Positions 10,986-21,431 of a stretch of 64,000 nucleotides of DNA are shown piece by piece; the stretch's first letter is position 1; the number at the start of each line of letters is the position of its first letter. The DNA comes from Scilla litardierei (taxonomy: Eukaryota > Streptophyta > Magnoliopsida > Asparagales > Asparagaceae), in NCBI GenBank assembly GCA_030789695.1, contig CM061141.1, forward strand, positions 321,286,452 through 321,350,451, written 5' to 3'. The position numbers and the translations under genes were made by a program. The notes below the pieces were generated by a model. The model searched no databases, was not told the origin of the DNA, and saw nothing but the letters and a program-made list of their open reading frames with translations.

Positions 10986-11515
10986 CTCAACGCCTCTACT
11001 ATCATCTCAGGTCCCATCAATTTTTGATCTCCCACGTCGTCCCAGCTCAAGGGGGACCGGCACTTCCTTCCATATAATGTCGCAAATGGGGCCATCTCGA
11101 TACTCGCCTGATGACTGTTATTGTATGCAAATTCCACGAGGTGCAGGTGATCTTCCCACGACCCCTTGAAAATATACATGCATGCTCGCAACATGTCCTC
11201 AAGGATCTGAATGGTGCGCTCTGACTGCCCATCTGTCTGAGGATGATAGACAGTGCTAAACTTGAGATGAGTGCCAAGATTCTTCTGAAGGCTCTTCCAA
11301 AAATGCGATGTGAACCGGGTGACTCTGTCTAAAACTATGCTCACCGGTACTCCGTGTAGCCTTACAACTTTTTCTATATATCTCTTAGCAAGAACCTCCG
11401 TAGATCGACCAACTCTGGAAGGGATGAAGTGCGCAGACTTCGTCAGCCGATCCACGATTATCCAAATAGCATCGTTCTGCTTCTTGCTTCGGGGCAAGCC
11501 AGTCACAAAATTCAT
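10958..11515 (-). pseudogene. Ty3 integrase core
   Basis: Integrase DDE residues are visible: Asp in IVDRLTKSAHFIP, Asp in VLDRVTRFTS (relatives have SDRD, so the second Asp of that motif is lost here), and Glu in QTDGQSERTIQ. The ORF stops at 10958 after YGQSETD because of a frameshift into the C-terminal part. Upstream it is separated from the zinc-binding part by a nonsense codon at about 11537. Confidence 0.9.
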
Positions 11516-11536
11516 TGTGATATGCTGCCATTTCCA

Positions 11537-12302
11537 CTAAGGAATAGGTAGTGGCTGTAACAATCCTGCAACTCTCTGGTGCTCAGCCTTCACCTGCTGA
11601 CACACTAAACATTTGGCCACGCTTCGTGCAATGCTCCTCTTCATTCCGTGCCACCAATAGTGCTGCTTGATATCCTGATACATCTTCGTACCGCCCGGAT
11701 GAACAGAATAGGGCGAACTGTGAGCTTCCTTCAACAACTCCTCTCTAACATCTCCAAAGGGTACACAGAGCCTGGTGCCAAATCTCAAGGATCCATCTGA
11801 ATGTATCGTGAACTCTGGTCGATGCCATGCCATCACCAACTCTCTGATCTTCTGAAGCTTAGTATCTTCTGCCTGTGCAGCCTTGATCCTGTTTACCAAA
11901 CTGGACTGTATCTGGAGATCCATCAATGAGGAAGCCAGTCCAGGTAGAATCATGTCAATCTCCAACTCTCGTAACTCATGCTGAAGCCTCCACTGAGTCG
12001 TAAGGGTAAGCACTGCTGGAAGTCGACTCAGTGCATCGGGTACAACATTGACCTTTCCTGGGTGGTACTGAATATCAATGTTGTAATATGCCATCAATTC
12101 GATCCATCGCCTCTGCCGCAAGTTTAGGTCCTTCTGGTCGAAGATATACTTCAAGCTCTTATGGTCCGTAAAAATCTTCACTCGCTTTCCAAGAAGAAAA
12201 TGCCTCCAAATCTTCATGCGAAAACGATGGCTGCTAACTCCAAGTCCTGGGTGGGGTAATTCTGCTCATGTTTCTTCAGTCTGTGCCCCACTAGTTGCTT
12301 CT
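11537..12302 (-). pseudogene. Ty3 RT end, RNase H and integrase zinc domain
   Basis: The first residues (RLKKHEQNYPTQDLELAA) are the end of RT. A one-base loss at about 12217 precedes the open stretch 11537-12217. RNase H shows FTDHKSLKYIF and DALSR. The integrase zinc finger is the HPGGTKMY - C-LVC pattern near 11590-11670. A TAG at 11537 stands where the family continues into the integrase core. The start of this segment joins gag abruptly near 12302, marking a large internal deletion. Confidence 0.88.
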
Positions 12303-12376
12303 ATATCTTCATGTTCAGCCCTTCCTGAAAACGCTGAGCTCTGTCCCATGGGTCTGACACCACATTCTTCGCAAAC

Positions 12377-12445
12377 CTATAAAAAGACCACTTATTAGTA
12401 AATTACATACATCTATAGGTTAACTGTGTAAGTTATAATACATAC
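12377..12445 (-). other. 69-bp spliceosomal-type intron inside gag
   Basis: On the minus strand gag is open up to AGCAA, then GTATGT begins. The segment contains an ACTAATA branch-like site about 25 bases before its end and finishes in a T-rich run with TATAG. Removing it rejoins the Ser-Lys-Phe-Ala codons in frame and restores the usual gag spacing (RLSK to FAKNVV). Read through, it gives a stop within four codons. Both splice consensuses and the branch motif are good. It has no obvious duplication of a transposon. Confidence 0.7.
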
Positions 12446-13023
12446 TTGCTGAGTCTGTAGACTTCAGCGTTGTACTGTTCCACGTTCATGGAGCCTTGCT
12501 TCATGTTCATAAATTGGGCCTGCAGTGTCCTCTTTGCTTCAGGAGAGAAATACAGAGCATTAAACCTCTCCATGAATGTGCTCCATGAAATTGGCTGAAT
12601 CAAGTGATCCTCTTCTGAATCCCACCATGACATAGCGTCTTCAACCAACTGTAGTCTTGCCATGTCCACCCATGAATCTGGCGCGATCTGTGCTGCTTTC
12701 AGCATAGCAGATGTGCGACATAGCCACTCTGCTGCCGCCAGAGGTCCCTCTGTCCTTTTGAAAACTGGTGGACACAGTGATCTGAATTGTTGAACTCCAC
12801 CTTCCCGTCTGTGCTCAGGCTCCATTTGCTCAGGTTACCTTTGCAAAGCTCTAACCATTTCTCCCAGAGTCTGGTCTGTAATCTGGATCGTCGCTGTAGG
12901 TTGCTTAGTGTTGTTGTCCACATTATTCCCATTACCAACGTGATGATTCTCGCCATTCCCATTGTTGACAGTATCATTGAGGTTGTGGTCGACGTTGTTG
13001 TCGTCAGCATTCTCATTGTCGAC

Positions 13024-13307
13024 GTAGTCATTTAGATGGTCCTCGGCAACGTAGTTGTAGTCATTGCCATAGTCAACATTCTCCTGAGAAATGTGATTGG
13101 CGTTGTTGGGGACGTGGTTCATGGTCCCAGCTCTACGCCCATTACCATGATTTCCCGCCAAGTCCGTAGTCATTTAGATGGTCCTCGGCATCGTAGTTGT
13201 AGTCATTGCCATAGTCAACATTCTCCTGAGAAATGTGATTGGCGTCGTTGGGGACGTGGTTCATGGTCCCAGCTCTACGCCCATTACCATGATTTCCCGC
13301 CAAGTCT
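13024..13307. repeat. 142-bp tandem duplication in gag
   Basis: Two near-identical copies, 13024-13165 and 13166-13307, with few substitutions. 142 is not a multiple of three, so the duplication breaks the gag frame. Both copies encode the same AGNHGNGRRAGTMNHV region in different frames. Confidence 0.93.
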
Positions 13308-13455
13308 GCATGTGTAATGATTGGATTGCTCCCAGTACTGCGTCGACGATGGTATGCTTTTGACATTCTGTATTCCAAATAAGGAGATCAGTCCAGTTAT
13401 TCATTTATGAATTTTCCTGTCCTCTTTATACTGTTCACGAGGTGTCTTGCGGGGA

Positions 13456-13471
13456 CCTGCATGGGCCACCA
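13456..13471 (-). other. Primer-binding site of Ty3 element
   Basis: The minus strand reads TGGTGGCCCATGCAGG three bases inside the 5' LTR. It is nearly the same as the site at 33155-33171 in another element. I did not identify the matching tRNA. Confidence 0.65.
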
Positions 13472-13474
13472 ACT

Positions 13475-15394
13475 TGTAACGCCCCGTTTCCGGGTACCTT
13501 TACCTTTCATTATTGGTGCAAGCCCTGCAAAGTTCCAATGAAGCCAACATAGAGCAAACAGAGATTTTTATAACAGAATTAACTTTATTCATCCTCCAAA
13601 GAGGGTACCAAAACATAACAAAAGATAAACTACTAGTCTTTATTTCTAAATGATAAGAAAGCAACTAATCAATAGAAGAACACTCTCCTTACTAATCCTT
13701 GACTCAGAAATCAGCACTCTCCACTGGAAATTCCGACTCCTCGAAAGCTAGAGCCTCCTCGTACTCTGGTTCAGTTTCTGTTGAGAAAACATTTGAAAGG
13801 ATAAAGTAAACGATATTTGTAATAAACAACAATTATAACTTTCATGCAAACCTAGTCCTAAGCAAGCCAACAACACTAAACACTAGATTGAACCTTTCTA
13901 ACCAATACATTCTAATCTTTTATCATTCTCATAATGTAAAGGAAAGGGCGGGCTGAAGAACAACCTCGGGTTTCATAGGCGAGCTCACCAGTGCCCTACA
14001 TTTATTGGTCCAAGGTATTCATCCAGGAACCCAATCAAGTCATTTAGTTCTGTCAATGAGCGTAGTCTACGCCACTCTTTCTACTTTAATCATGAGTCCC
14101 CAACCCCATGTCATCTTAACTATCTATTTCGATTATTCACTAATTCTATACTTTATAAACTTCGTAGGAAGAAAAGTGCACAAAACTAATATGTCGTTAG
14201 AAACAAGTCCAATGTAACGTTATTTCACAAATACTGAATTATTGCACAATTCTAACAACAAGTTTATTTGCTAACTGTAACAAATCCATACCTTAATTTC
14301 TACGGCGAAAGAAACTATATTTAATATGTCCTAAAAATAGTTCTAAAGTAATCGATTCATTCAAACATTAAAACTAAGACGAAATTGTTTATGAAATGAA
14401 ATAATACAACTATAGGATCAGATTCGTATTTTTAGGCATCCGTGATGGGTTTCTAGGGTTTACCAGCCCAAGGGAATTTTCCGTCAATTTCTGGAAGTAG
14501 GACGATGGACTAATCTCATTTAAAATCTCACAAATCAGCCAAAATATGCTACCGAGCAATCAGATCTACACATGCATATTAAAAATAGCATATAATGAGC
14601 CGAACAGGGAGAAACTGCACCAAAACAGCGAGTAATGAACAAACAGCGGCCATACACCATAAGCCACAAGCCGCAAACATTAACAGGAAGCCAAAACAGC
14701 AAACCCACAACCAACCGAGCACCCTGGTAAGGAGGAAAAACCAGGCGGCCAACCCTAGTGCCCAATAGTCCCAAATCAATATGTACGAAGCTGCGGCAAA
14801 GGTGCCGCCTCGCTCGTAGGATGCCTTTTCTATCATGAGGGAATAAAAATCCCCTTTTTACAACAACGAATCATCATTTCCTATGAACCGAAAATCCTGA
14901 AGCACTAGTTCTTTCACAGATTCAAAAGCATGAAGGAGATAGTTGAAATTTAAAACAAATAAGGTTTACCGGTTCCGCAGAAAACCCAAGCCGAAAGAAT
15001 TCCAGAACCAGAGAATAAATACACGCCTAATCGGAAGCTTAATCGAAGAACTTTAAGAGGGGAAAATCAATTTCGCTTGCCCCATAAACCCTGGCCGAGA
15101 ATTCATATAAATAGAAGAAGAAGGAGGGGGGAGAGAGATCTTATCAGATCGAGTGAATTGGGTATCCTGAAGAATCCACGGCGTCGTTGGAGGTTAGGGT
15201 TTTCGAAACCCTTGGATCTCGTCGCTAATCGCCGCGCGCTGAAGGGAACGAGGGTTCGGTCTGGGCCTTGAGAGAAAAAGGAACGGGGAAAAGAAATAGT
15301 GAGGGAGGGGAGAGAGAGAGTTAGTGGATGGGAAAGCTTATTAAATAAGTTGGGCTCGTAAGTGGCCTGAATTCATTAAAAATGAAATGTTACA
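13475..15394 (-). repeat. 5' LTR of Ty3 element (1920 bp)
   Basis: Begins TGTAACGCCCC at 13475 and ends ATGTTACA at 15394, followed by GCTTG. Counterpart of 8487-10426. Confidence 0.93.
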
Positions 15395-15836
15395 GCTTGC
15401 CTCATAGCAAAGGGCTTCACACAAAGAGAGGGCATTGATTATAATAAGGTCTTCTCTCCTGTGGTGAAGCATTGCTCGATTCGTATCCTGCTGGCATTGG
15501 TTGCTTAGTTCGACCTTGAACTGGTACAGCTAGATGTCAAGACGGCGTTCTTGCATGGAGAGCTTGAAGAGGAGATCTATATGGCTCAGCCCGATGGCTA
15601 TGAGAGTGTTGACTGTCTTGCATGTAGGCTGAAGAAAGCACTCTATAGGTTGAAGCAATCACCGAGGCAATGGTATAAGCATTTCGAACACTTTATGACG
15701 GATGATCAATGGTATGTTCGTAGCCCCTATGGTCATTGCGTGTTCTATCGAAAGTTGGTTGACGGATCCTTCATCTATCTTCTGCTTTATGTCGATGATA
15801 TGCTCATTGCTTCATCGAATAAAGAGAAGATTCAGA
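15395..15836 (+). pseudogene. copia reverse transcriptase middle part
   Basis: Continues the RT from 8486: KGFTQREGIDY, FSPVVKHCSIR, then after a stop (VA-stop near 15509) LVQLDVKTAFLHGELEEEIY, LKKALYRLKQSPRQWY and the catalytic LLYVDDMLIAS. It is cut at 15836 by the hAT element and resumes at 16778. Confidence 0.88.
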
Positions 15837-16769
15837 TAGGGGAGAGCACGGTCTCAAACCGACGGTTTGGGACCTAAACCGAACCAGACCGTATAAGTAG
15901 CGGTTTCTCACAGGCCAGACCAAACCAGACCACCAGACCGACGGTTTCCGAGCCGACGAAAACCGCTTGGAGCGGTTTGGTTCGGTTTGGAACCGCGGTT
16001 CAGACATATGATGACGGAAGATCCCCTCGTATACCCAATTTTGCTAAATATAGACTTTGTCATTAAAATAATTTCATGACATGGCTACATTTCTGTGCTC
16101 CTTATCAAACCAGGGAAAATTAGGCACTGCATCGCTTGCAGGAGTTCTAACTTTGACTGCGATATGTGCGGTTATTAATGTATTTTCATTTTTCTATAGC
16201 AGTTAGGGTGCATTCATCACTGGAAGTATCAAAATGGTATTTGATGCTGAATTGCGTTGATCATGTTAATTCAGTGATGTTTCTACAGATAGAAACGTCT
16301 CATACGATCTCATTATCAACTAAGCACATCCCATTTTCTTCTCCAGATTAAAGAAGGCTATATGATGTGTTAAGTGTGTTAAGTGCATGGAGAATTAGCG
16401 ATGCTCAAACGGGAAAAAAACGAATGCAGTCTGAACTCTGAAGAGTGAAGACTGGAGATTGAAGAGGGCAGATATCCAAATAGGGCCGGCACAGCGCCGC
16501 TCAGTCTAAAGTCCTTAGACTAGGGTTCCTAGGGACTAGGGTTAAAATCCCAACAGATTTTCAGCACAATATATAATATTTATGAGGAGTCGGTTCAGTT
16601 CGGTTTAAGCGGTTTCGACAGGGTGAAACCAGACCAGACCATATAAGTGGTGGTTTCCAACGATTAAGACCAAACCAGACCGATGGAGAGCGGTTCGGTT
16701 CGGTTTTTGGCTCGGTCTGGTTCGGTCCGGTTCGGTTCGGGCGGTTTGAGCAAACCGTGCTCACCCCTA
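15837..16769. mobile_element. Non-autonomous hAT element (933 bp)
   Basis: Flanked by a perfect 8-bp duplication GATTCAGA (15829-15836 and 16770-16777). Terminal inverted repeats: left TAGGGGAGAGCACGGTCT, right end complementary to TAGGGGTGAGCACGGTTT. Subterminal regions are packed with repeats of 'cggtttggttcggt' and its complement. No transposase is encoded. The middle (about 16020-16560) is anonymous AT-rich DNA. The duplication length and termini fit the hAT superfamily. Confidence 0.92.
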
Positions 16770-17704
16770 GATTCAGAGATTGAAGTCGCAATTGAGTTGT
16801 GCATTTGAGATGAAGGATCTGGGCGAGGCACGAAGGATTCTTGGGATGGAGATCACAAGAGATTGAAGTGGATGTATTGTTCATCTTTCACAAAGTCGCT
16901 ATTTGAAGTCTGTTATACAGAGATTTGGCTGTGAGAAGATGAAGTCCGTATCTACTCCACTTGCACCTCACTTCAAGCTCAGTGACAAGTATTGTCCGAA
17001 GAACGAAGAAGAGAAGAAGCTCATGGAGAGGGTACTGTATGCCAATGCTATAGGGGCCTTGATGTATGCAATGGTATGTACTAGATTCGATCTATCACAT
17101 GCAGTCAGCATGTTAAGTAGATACATGCACAACCCGATGAAGGAGCGCTGGCAAGCAGTGCAGTGGATCTTGTGTTACATCAATGGCACAGTTGACGTCG
17201 GACTGACCTATATCCGAAGTGTTTATGGTCCGCACACTGTCAGTTATGTCGATTTCGACTATGCATGCGACTTGGATGGGAGGCGATCAATGACATGCTA
17301 CGTCTTCCCCCCGTCTGGCGCTCTAATATGTTGGCGGAGTATCCTTCAGTCTACGGTGGCCCTGTCTACTACGGAGGCAGAGTATATGACAGACTGAAGT
17401 TGTGAAAGAGGCGATATGGCTGATGAGCTTGTTGGGTGATCTGGGAGTCTACCAAGAGCAGTACGATGCCCATTGTGATAGCCAGAGTGCAGTGTACTTG
17501 GCTAAGAATCAGGTCTTCCATGCCCGCACCAAGCATATCGATGTGATATTCCACTTTGTCAGGGACTATGTAGAAGAAGAAGACGACGACATCAACTTGC
17601 TGAAGATCAGAACAGAGGACAACCCGACAGACATGCTGACGAAAGTTGTATCGGGAGTCAAGTTCAAGTATTGTTTGGACTTGCTCAATGTGGTTCCTCG
17701 ATGA
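16770..17704 (+). pseudogene. copia RT end and RNase H
   Basis: Starts with MKDLGEARRILGMEITRD, then a TGA at about 16866, then YLKSVIQRFGCEKMKS and LMYAMVCTRFDLSHAVSML. RNase H shows YVDFDYACDLDGRRSMTCYVF, ALSTTEAEYM, a stop near 17396, then DSQSAVYLAKN, RTKHIDV and the TEDNPTDMLTK end. The natural stop is about 17704. Residue order matches intact copia pol, so the gene is broken only by nonsense and small shifts. Confidence 0.9.
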
Positions 17705-17916
17705 AGTTGACATCGGCCCCAGGAGCGGCATCGTGACTCAAAAGAGTCAGTCGGTCCCAGGCGGGGACATTCGTAGCTCGGTGGAGCATTCGGTCCTTCG
17801 GGACATTTGGCTCTTCGGAGCAAAAAGGCGAGGAAACACCAGTTGATGCTATACCAAAGTGATGCAATGAGGGTCATTCGATGGTCGAAGGCTCGAATCT
17901 CGTTAAGGTGGATATT

Positions 17917-18718
17917 TGTGGAAGTTGGCTCGATTCGGTGCTGAAGGAGCATTGGTCGTATAGACGAGTTATCTTGTGCAGAGATAACACGACTGAGAGT
18001 TCGACATATCTGACTCTGCACAAGTCAGACATGAGGTTGTTGAGCATTTGGTCTTCTACAACACAGTTGGTCAATCGGTTGTCAGCTTGGGTCTAATGGT
18101 CGATCGTTAGACATTGGGTCGTTCGGTCGTAACTCGGTTGAAGTCTGTGTTTGGTTGAACGGTCGTATGGTGGCTCGTTGGTCGATAGCTTGTACGCTTG
18201 GCTCGACACTTTGGTCATTCAATACAGAAAGAAGATCTTCGATCGAAGGGAGCCCATTCGGATGCGGCCCACTAGGATGCAACAGAGGCCCACTAAGGTG
18301 TGGCGCATTAATGGCGTATAGTTGTGATTTGATAGGATGTCGTTAAAGTCAGATCCGTATCTTTTGGAATTCCTAGACAATGATGACACATATTATAACC
18401 TAGGGTTATAAATAGGGGGTTTTAGGTTAGGGTTTCGGTTGGAACATTATGGAACACATTGAGAGAATTTGGGCCGCCATTGTGGGAGCCAACTTTAAGA
18501 GATTGTATTTTGAGCTTTTAGAAAGATCTTATGTTTTTTCTTTGTTTGTGAAGAAGAAGATTTGTTTTATTCTCTCCTTTCGTAATAAAGCTTATTGGTG
18601 TTCCTCCTTGGCCGGTCCACGGCCTAAAAGAAATTCTCATAGTGCTCTATTGGTTGTGATTGCTCGTCCTAGTTCCGGGGTTCTTCGACGATTTGAGTTT
18701 TCGCGACGCAGCACAACA
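17917..18718 (+). repeat. Probable 3' LTR of second copia (about 800 bp)
   Basis: A purine-rich GTTAAGGTGGATATT precedes TGTGGAAG at 17917. The probable end is CACAACA at 18718. It contains a TATA-like 'ttataaatagg' at 18408 and a polyadenylation-like 'aataaagc' at 18584. There is no second copy in the window to confirm the ends, so boundaries are tentative. 17705-17916 before it is 3' non-coding sequence. Confidence 0.5.
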
Positions 18719-18737
18719 GCAAACTATGCAGTGCATG

Positions 18738-19090
18738 CGATGCAGGATGTGGTGGGATTTAAGGATTTGATGTATAATTTTAGGGGTTTGATGGATGATT
18801 TGAGGAAGAAGGGGATAGCTTAGGGTTCTTGGCTTCGCACCAAGGATTCCAAGGCTTCGTACCAAGGAAGTGTGGCCTTTTACAGGTGGGGGAACCTTTC
18901 AAAGGTTTTGAAGAAATTTCTTCATTCATTGATTGCCTTCAAAGATACAACTCTATAGCCTTATATAGGCTTACAACCCAACACTTCTCCTAACCCATTC
19001 GATGCGGGACTAAACTCATCCAAAAGACTTAGACTCCTAAAAATGTAAAATGAACTAAAAACTAAAAATATAAATACAATCCTGATTGTA
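18738..19090 (-). repeat. 3' LTR of outer element
   Basis: Matches 40876-41078 plus 48567-48700: 'gggttcttggcttcg', 'ggaacctttc', 'ttgccttcaaagat', 'gccttatataggcttacaacccaac'. The inner boundary is uncertain because the last 40 bases diverge. Confidence 0.7.
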
Positions 19091-19340
19091 TGCCTATTAT
19101 TCTTTCCTGTTTGAGAACTTCACCTCCGGGTGAAGGTAGGCAGAAGTAACACAGGTGGGCCGAAATTAGTAATCCTATGCAGTTGGAAAAGACACGTTCA
19201 CGAATTCTGAAGTATAGCAGGATACAAACTTATCGATGAACGTTTTCTAATAATTTCTCCCAATTCACGAAAGATAAAAAACATTCAACACCTGTTTGTT
19301 GGTCAGTGTACGAGGATCTGGGATAACAAACTCTATAAGC
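19091..19340. other. Interior of outer element, left part
   Basis: No gene seen. The last five bases, TAAGC (19336-19340), are the left target duplication of the solo LTR that follows (right copy TAAGT at 39172-39176). Confidence 0.5.
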
Positions 19341-19347
19341 TGTTGGA

Positions 19348-21431
19348 TGATCGCTCCGGGATGTGACCCAAAGAACGGTTGTAGTTTTACCGCAAGTGCA
19401 CGGTGTAGCAGCGAGCGGGTTATCGAACACGAGGAGGTGGTGTTGGTTCCAATCTATCCTAGGTTGGTTTGACTACAAATGTTTTATTGGTGGAGATGGC
19501 TATGGTATGATATAATGGAAATGGTGGTGGATGTCGGTGTCGATGATAAAGAAATCGGTCAAATATCGATTCAAATACAATATAATAAAAGAGGGAATTT
19601 GCCTTGCGGCGATCCTGTCACAATCGTCGGGCAAAGTATGTGGATGTAAAATCAAATAAAGACGTCTAGGGCTAGGGAATCCCCACTACGGACCGTCATG
19701 CATCATTGTGAATAGTGAATCTCAATATTACTAGACTTACGTTGAGGTGAACTAGTCGCAACTTAATGTAGAACCAAGCTCACGCTCTCGCGCTATTGCC
19801 GGTCTATAGCAAACCTAGGTTATGGCCCAATCTCTTGCAAACCCTAACCTAAGCCACTAGCATGAGGATCGACATCATCGTTCAATCGCCCCTCGAGCCC
19901 ACTCTCGTGCAAACTCGAGTTACGATCTAGGTTGTGATAGTTCGTATTCGTCCAATCTCTTGCAAACGAATATGTGTATAGATTTACAATTAAAAATCCT
20001 AGCTTTGGTCCAATCTCTTGCAAACCAAATCTAGAGAAACCCAATTGTAAACCTAAATCGAATATCTAGGCCTTCCCATCGATTAGAATCCAATCTCTTG
20101 CAAATCCCAAATCGATGGAAATCCCTAGCTATCCGTAATAAATCAATCACAACCTAACCTCCTAGCAATTCTAGTAATTTAGAGTTCATTCTTCACAAAT
20201 ATGAAATTAGATCCATAGGGTTCATCCCCGAACCCTAGAACATCAAATCTACTCAAGCATAGCAATAAGGATATAAGAATCAATAAAAACCATTGCTTGC
20301 ATATAAAAAGATAGAAAATCAAAGATTCAAATAATAAGAATAGAAATACTTAGCTTAGATGAAGAATTCCAATCCAAATACAAGCTTTTTGATCCAAGAG
20401 GGGGCCTAGAGCATGGCCTAACCTCTAAAATAATCCTCCTAAAACATCTTTTGGGAACCCCCTCTAATGGTGGCTACAAACCCCTTAAATACTCCCCCAA
20501 AAACCCTAGCAAGAAACCCTAGAAAACCCCTCAAATTCGTGCCCAAAAACAGCCCAAACCGCAACTTAAAATCTGGGCCCGGGCCGCACTCGGCCGAGTG
20601 GAACATGTGACTCGGCCGAGTGGAAATTCCTGCACTGCAGCGTCAACTTGCAGAAATTCCCCAGATTTCATCCGACCTCCGATTTACGCGTTCTTGGCGG
20701 CGTTGGAATCGTCATGAAGTCTACTATCCATAAAAAATATGAGAAAAATAATTTGATGGCTGGAATGATAGCAGATTTGAAAAGAGTAGGAGGATGTCTG
20801 AAAATCTGGGCGCCGTGTGTCCTCGGCATCACTCGGTCGAGTGGCAAATGTCACTCGGCCGAGGGGCATTTGGTACTCGGGCGGACGGCTTTCATCACTC
20901 GGCCGAGTCGGGCTTCTGGGGCAGACTGACGGATTACAGTAAGTTGGACATTTTGGCTTGCCGTCGTCTGGGTGCCACTCGGACGGACGGAGTATCCTCA
21001 CTCGGCCGAGTCGGCGTGCAATGCTCGGCCGAGTGCACGCCGATACATCTCTGTTGCGTGTCCGATCTGGCCGGCCGAGCGGGGTCTCAATGCTCGGCCG
21101 AGTGACTCCTTCACTCGGCCGAGTGGCATGCTGAAAATGCCCAATCTTCACCATTTCGCTCCCCCGTCGCTCCTACGACGTTCTTTCTTCTTCCACTCCT
21201 CTTCCATTGCAGAATAACCCTCAAAAGGGCCATGGTTGACACTCCGGAGTGGGTGCAAATCCTCTCGATCTCACAATCGATCCAAATCGCTCCATATTTC
21301 CTGAAATACGACAAAAACAAGAAATAGTGAAAAGTATCGCAATATTGTCGAATAATCGTGAAAAGCGTGATATGGGCGATCAAAACGGTATGCAAATATG
21401 CAGAAAAAAGGTGTAAAATATGGAGTGATCA
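19348..21431 (-). repeat. 3' LTR of young element (2084 bp)
   Basis: Starts TGATCGCTCC, ends GGAGTGATCA. It contains four copies of CCAATCTCTTGCAAA (19829-20105) and about ten copies of the palindrome CTCGGCCGAG (20588-21125). Confidence 0.95.
20588..21125. repeat. Palindromic CTCGGCCGAG motif array in LTR
   Basis: About ten copies of 'actcggccgagtgg' or close variants, spaced irregularly. The same array is in the other LTR at 26485-27022. Confidence 0.9.

Larger units (their letters stand above)
12303..13390 (-). pseudogene. Ty3 gag with an intron-like insert and tandem duplication
   Basis: The start is probably the ATG at 13378 (MEYRMSKAYHRRRSTG). The N-terminal half is Asn/Asp-rich and is disrupted by a 142-bp tandem duplication (13024-13307), which shifts the frame. 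A TAA lies at about 12835. The gag core follows: WLCRTSAMLKAAQ, LVEDAMSWWDSEE, SWSTFMERFNALYF, YNAEVYRLSK. It is broken by a 69-bp GT-AG segment (12377-12445) and then resumes with FAKNVVSDPWDRAQRFQEGL. The zinc knuckle is missing because of the internal deletion. Gag forms the particle. This copy is inactive. Confidence 0.85.
8487..15394 (-). mobile_element. Ty3/gypsy chromovirus-type element, internally deleted
   Basis: 6.9-kb insertion into copia RT with duplication GCTTG (8482-8486 and 15395-15399). LTRs are 8487-10426 and 13475-15394, about 1.9 kb, ends TGTAACG and CGTTACA. Read right to left: 5' LTR, primer site 13456-13471, gag, then RNase H-integrase and an integrase tail with a chromodomain-like end, polypurine tract, 3' LTR. 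Gag joins directly to the end of RT near 12300, so gag C-terminus, protease and most of RT are deleted. The AATTCCGAGGACGGAATT palindrome before the tract and the chromo-like tail fit the Tekay/Del group of chromoviruses (inference). Not able to move on its own. Confidence 0.93.
7790..18718 (+). mobile_element. Second Ty1/copia remnant, split by two insertions
   Basis: Plus-strand copia pol in pieces: integrase end 7790-8030, RT start 8200-8486, RT middle 15395-15836, RT end plus RNase H 16770-17704, then a probable 3' LTR 17917-18718. The pieces line up in order once a Ty3 element (8487-15394, duplication GCTTG) and a hAT element (15837-16769, duplication GATTCAGA) are removed. No gag, protease, integrase core or 5' LTR is seen to the left, so it is 5' truncated. 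Several stops are present in the remaining pol. Confidence 0.85.

Noticed and set aside
18449..18823. 124-codon plus-strand frame
   Set aside because: It spans the end of a probable copia LTR and the start of the next element. No domain.
20684..21154. 156-codon frame rich in TRPS
   Set aside because: Reads the CTCGGCCGAG palindromes of an LTR. It is present identically in the other LTR.
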